5,020 bases of DNA, taken from NCBI GenBank assembly GCA_028865845.1, contig JAGWJK010000424.1, forward strand, positions 1-5,020, given 5' to 3'. Under the pieces are notes generated by a model, which had not been told where the DNA came from, did no database searches, and was given only the letters and a program-made list of their open reading frames with translations. This DNA is from Rhizobiaceae bacterium (lineage in GTDB: Bacteria > Pseudomonadota > Alphaproteobacteria > Rhizobiales > Rhizobiaceae). This document shows, one piece after another, positions 4,940-5,020 of the stretch; position 1 is the stretch's first letter, and every line of letters starts with the position of its first letter. Made by a program: the position numbers and the translations under genes.

Positions 4940-5020
4940 GCCGGTTCCCTTTTGGTAACTTACAGCCGAAAAACTGCCTTCTTTACAGTTTGAAGTCAAT
5001 TACCATTCTAGTGCTAGTCT
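4940..5020 (-). promoter_or_regulatory. Upstream region of the hxlR-monooxygenase operon
   Basis: On the minus strand a TTGACT element (4994-4999) is a good -35 match, but the sequence 17 bp downstream (CAGTTT, 4971-4976) is a poor -10, so the promoter is only tentative. The region also holds an inverted repeat AAACTG (4971-4976) / CAGTTT (4986-4991) with a 9-bp spacer, and CTAG-TG-CTAG at 5008-5017 near the edge. The Shine-Dalgarno of hxlR is at 4945-4952. No gene is evident in this stretch; a divergent gene may start beyond the window. Confidence 0.4.
4955..5003. promoter_or_regulatory. Paired GTMAMTTAC sites, possible HxlR operators
   Basis: GTAACTTAC (4955-4963) is a perfect odd dyad (GTAA-C-TTAC), and GTCAATTAC (4995-5003) matches it at 7 of 9 positions. 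Their start points are exactly 40 bp apart, close to four helical turns. The distal copy overlaps the TTGACT -35 candidate, and the proximal copy lies just upstream of the hxlR Shine-Dalgarno. Two such sites around a promoter suit cooperative binding or looping by a dimeric regulator, most simply HxlR itself. This is inferred from symmetry and place. Confidence 0.35.

Noticed and set aside
4940..4999. Upstream TTG start that would lengthen HxlR by 20 residues
   Set aside because: ATG 4939 has a well-placed AAAGGGAA. The extension would use up the likely promoter and operator region and does not resemble HxlR N-termini.

Overview
The window looks like chromosomal or accessory DNA from an alphaproteobacterium, most likely Rhizobiaceae (Rhizobium/Agrobacterium-like). 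The reasons are GC-rich coding DNA with strong third-position GC bias, AT-richer short intergenic gaps, a promoter that fits the rhizobial CTTGAC-N17-CTATAT pattern, and protein types typical of that group (MarR-GNAT fusion, local TetR plus MFS pair, HxlR plus flavin monooxygenase pair). This is inference from sequence character, not a database match. No rRNA, tRNA, CRISPR array, insertion sequence or attachment site was seen.

Layout, left to right. Positions 2-280 (+) hold the C-terminal part of an aspartate/glutamate racemase family protein whose start lies off the window. An AT-rich gap (281-366) carries two tandem 15-bp repeats that look like a MarR-type operator, followed by a stem-loop that pairs over the start codon of the next gene. 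Positions 367-1302 (+) encode a MarR winged-helix regulator fused to a GNAT acetyltransferase. After an 81-bp gap with a promoter-like sequence and a palindrome, 1384-2001 (+) encodes a TetR/AcrR repressor, and 53 bp later 2055-3269 (+) encodes a 12-TM MFS transporter. On the opposite strand, an operon read leftward from the right edge contains an HxlR-family regulator (4523-4939) and, 5 nt after it, a group A FAD-dependent monooxygenase (3270-4517). The MFS and monooxygenase genes converge with their stop codons directly abutting.

Working model (inference): the TetR-MFS pair is a drug or metabolite efflux module under local repression. The HxlR-monooxygenase pair is an oxidative module for an aromatic or quinone-like compound, and the HxlR protein has the conserved N-terminal Cys that serves as a redox/electrophile sensor in some relatives. 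Three different regulator families sit beside one exporter and one oxidase, so the region resembles a small xenobiotic-response cluster. I see no clear evidence of a wholly new system. The most interesting parts are regulatory: the start-codon hairpin and tandem operators of the MarR-GNAT gene, the possible leaderless TetR promoter with an operator in its spacer, the matching half-site pair upstream of hxlR, and the zero-gap convergent junction.
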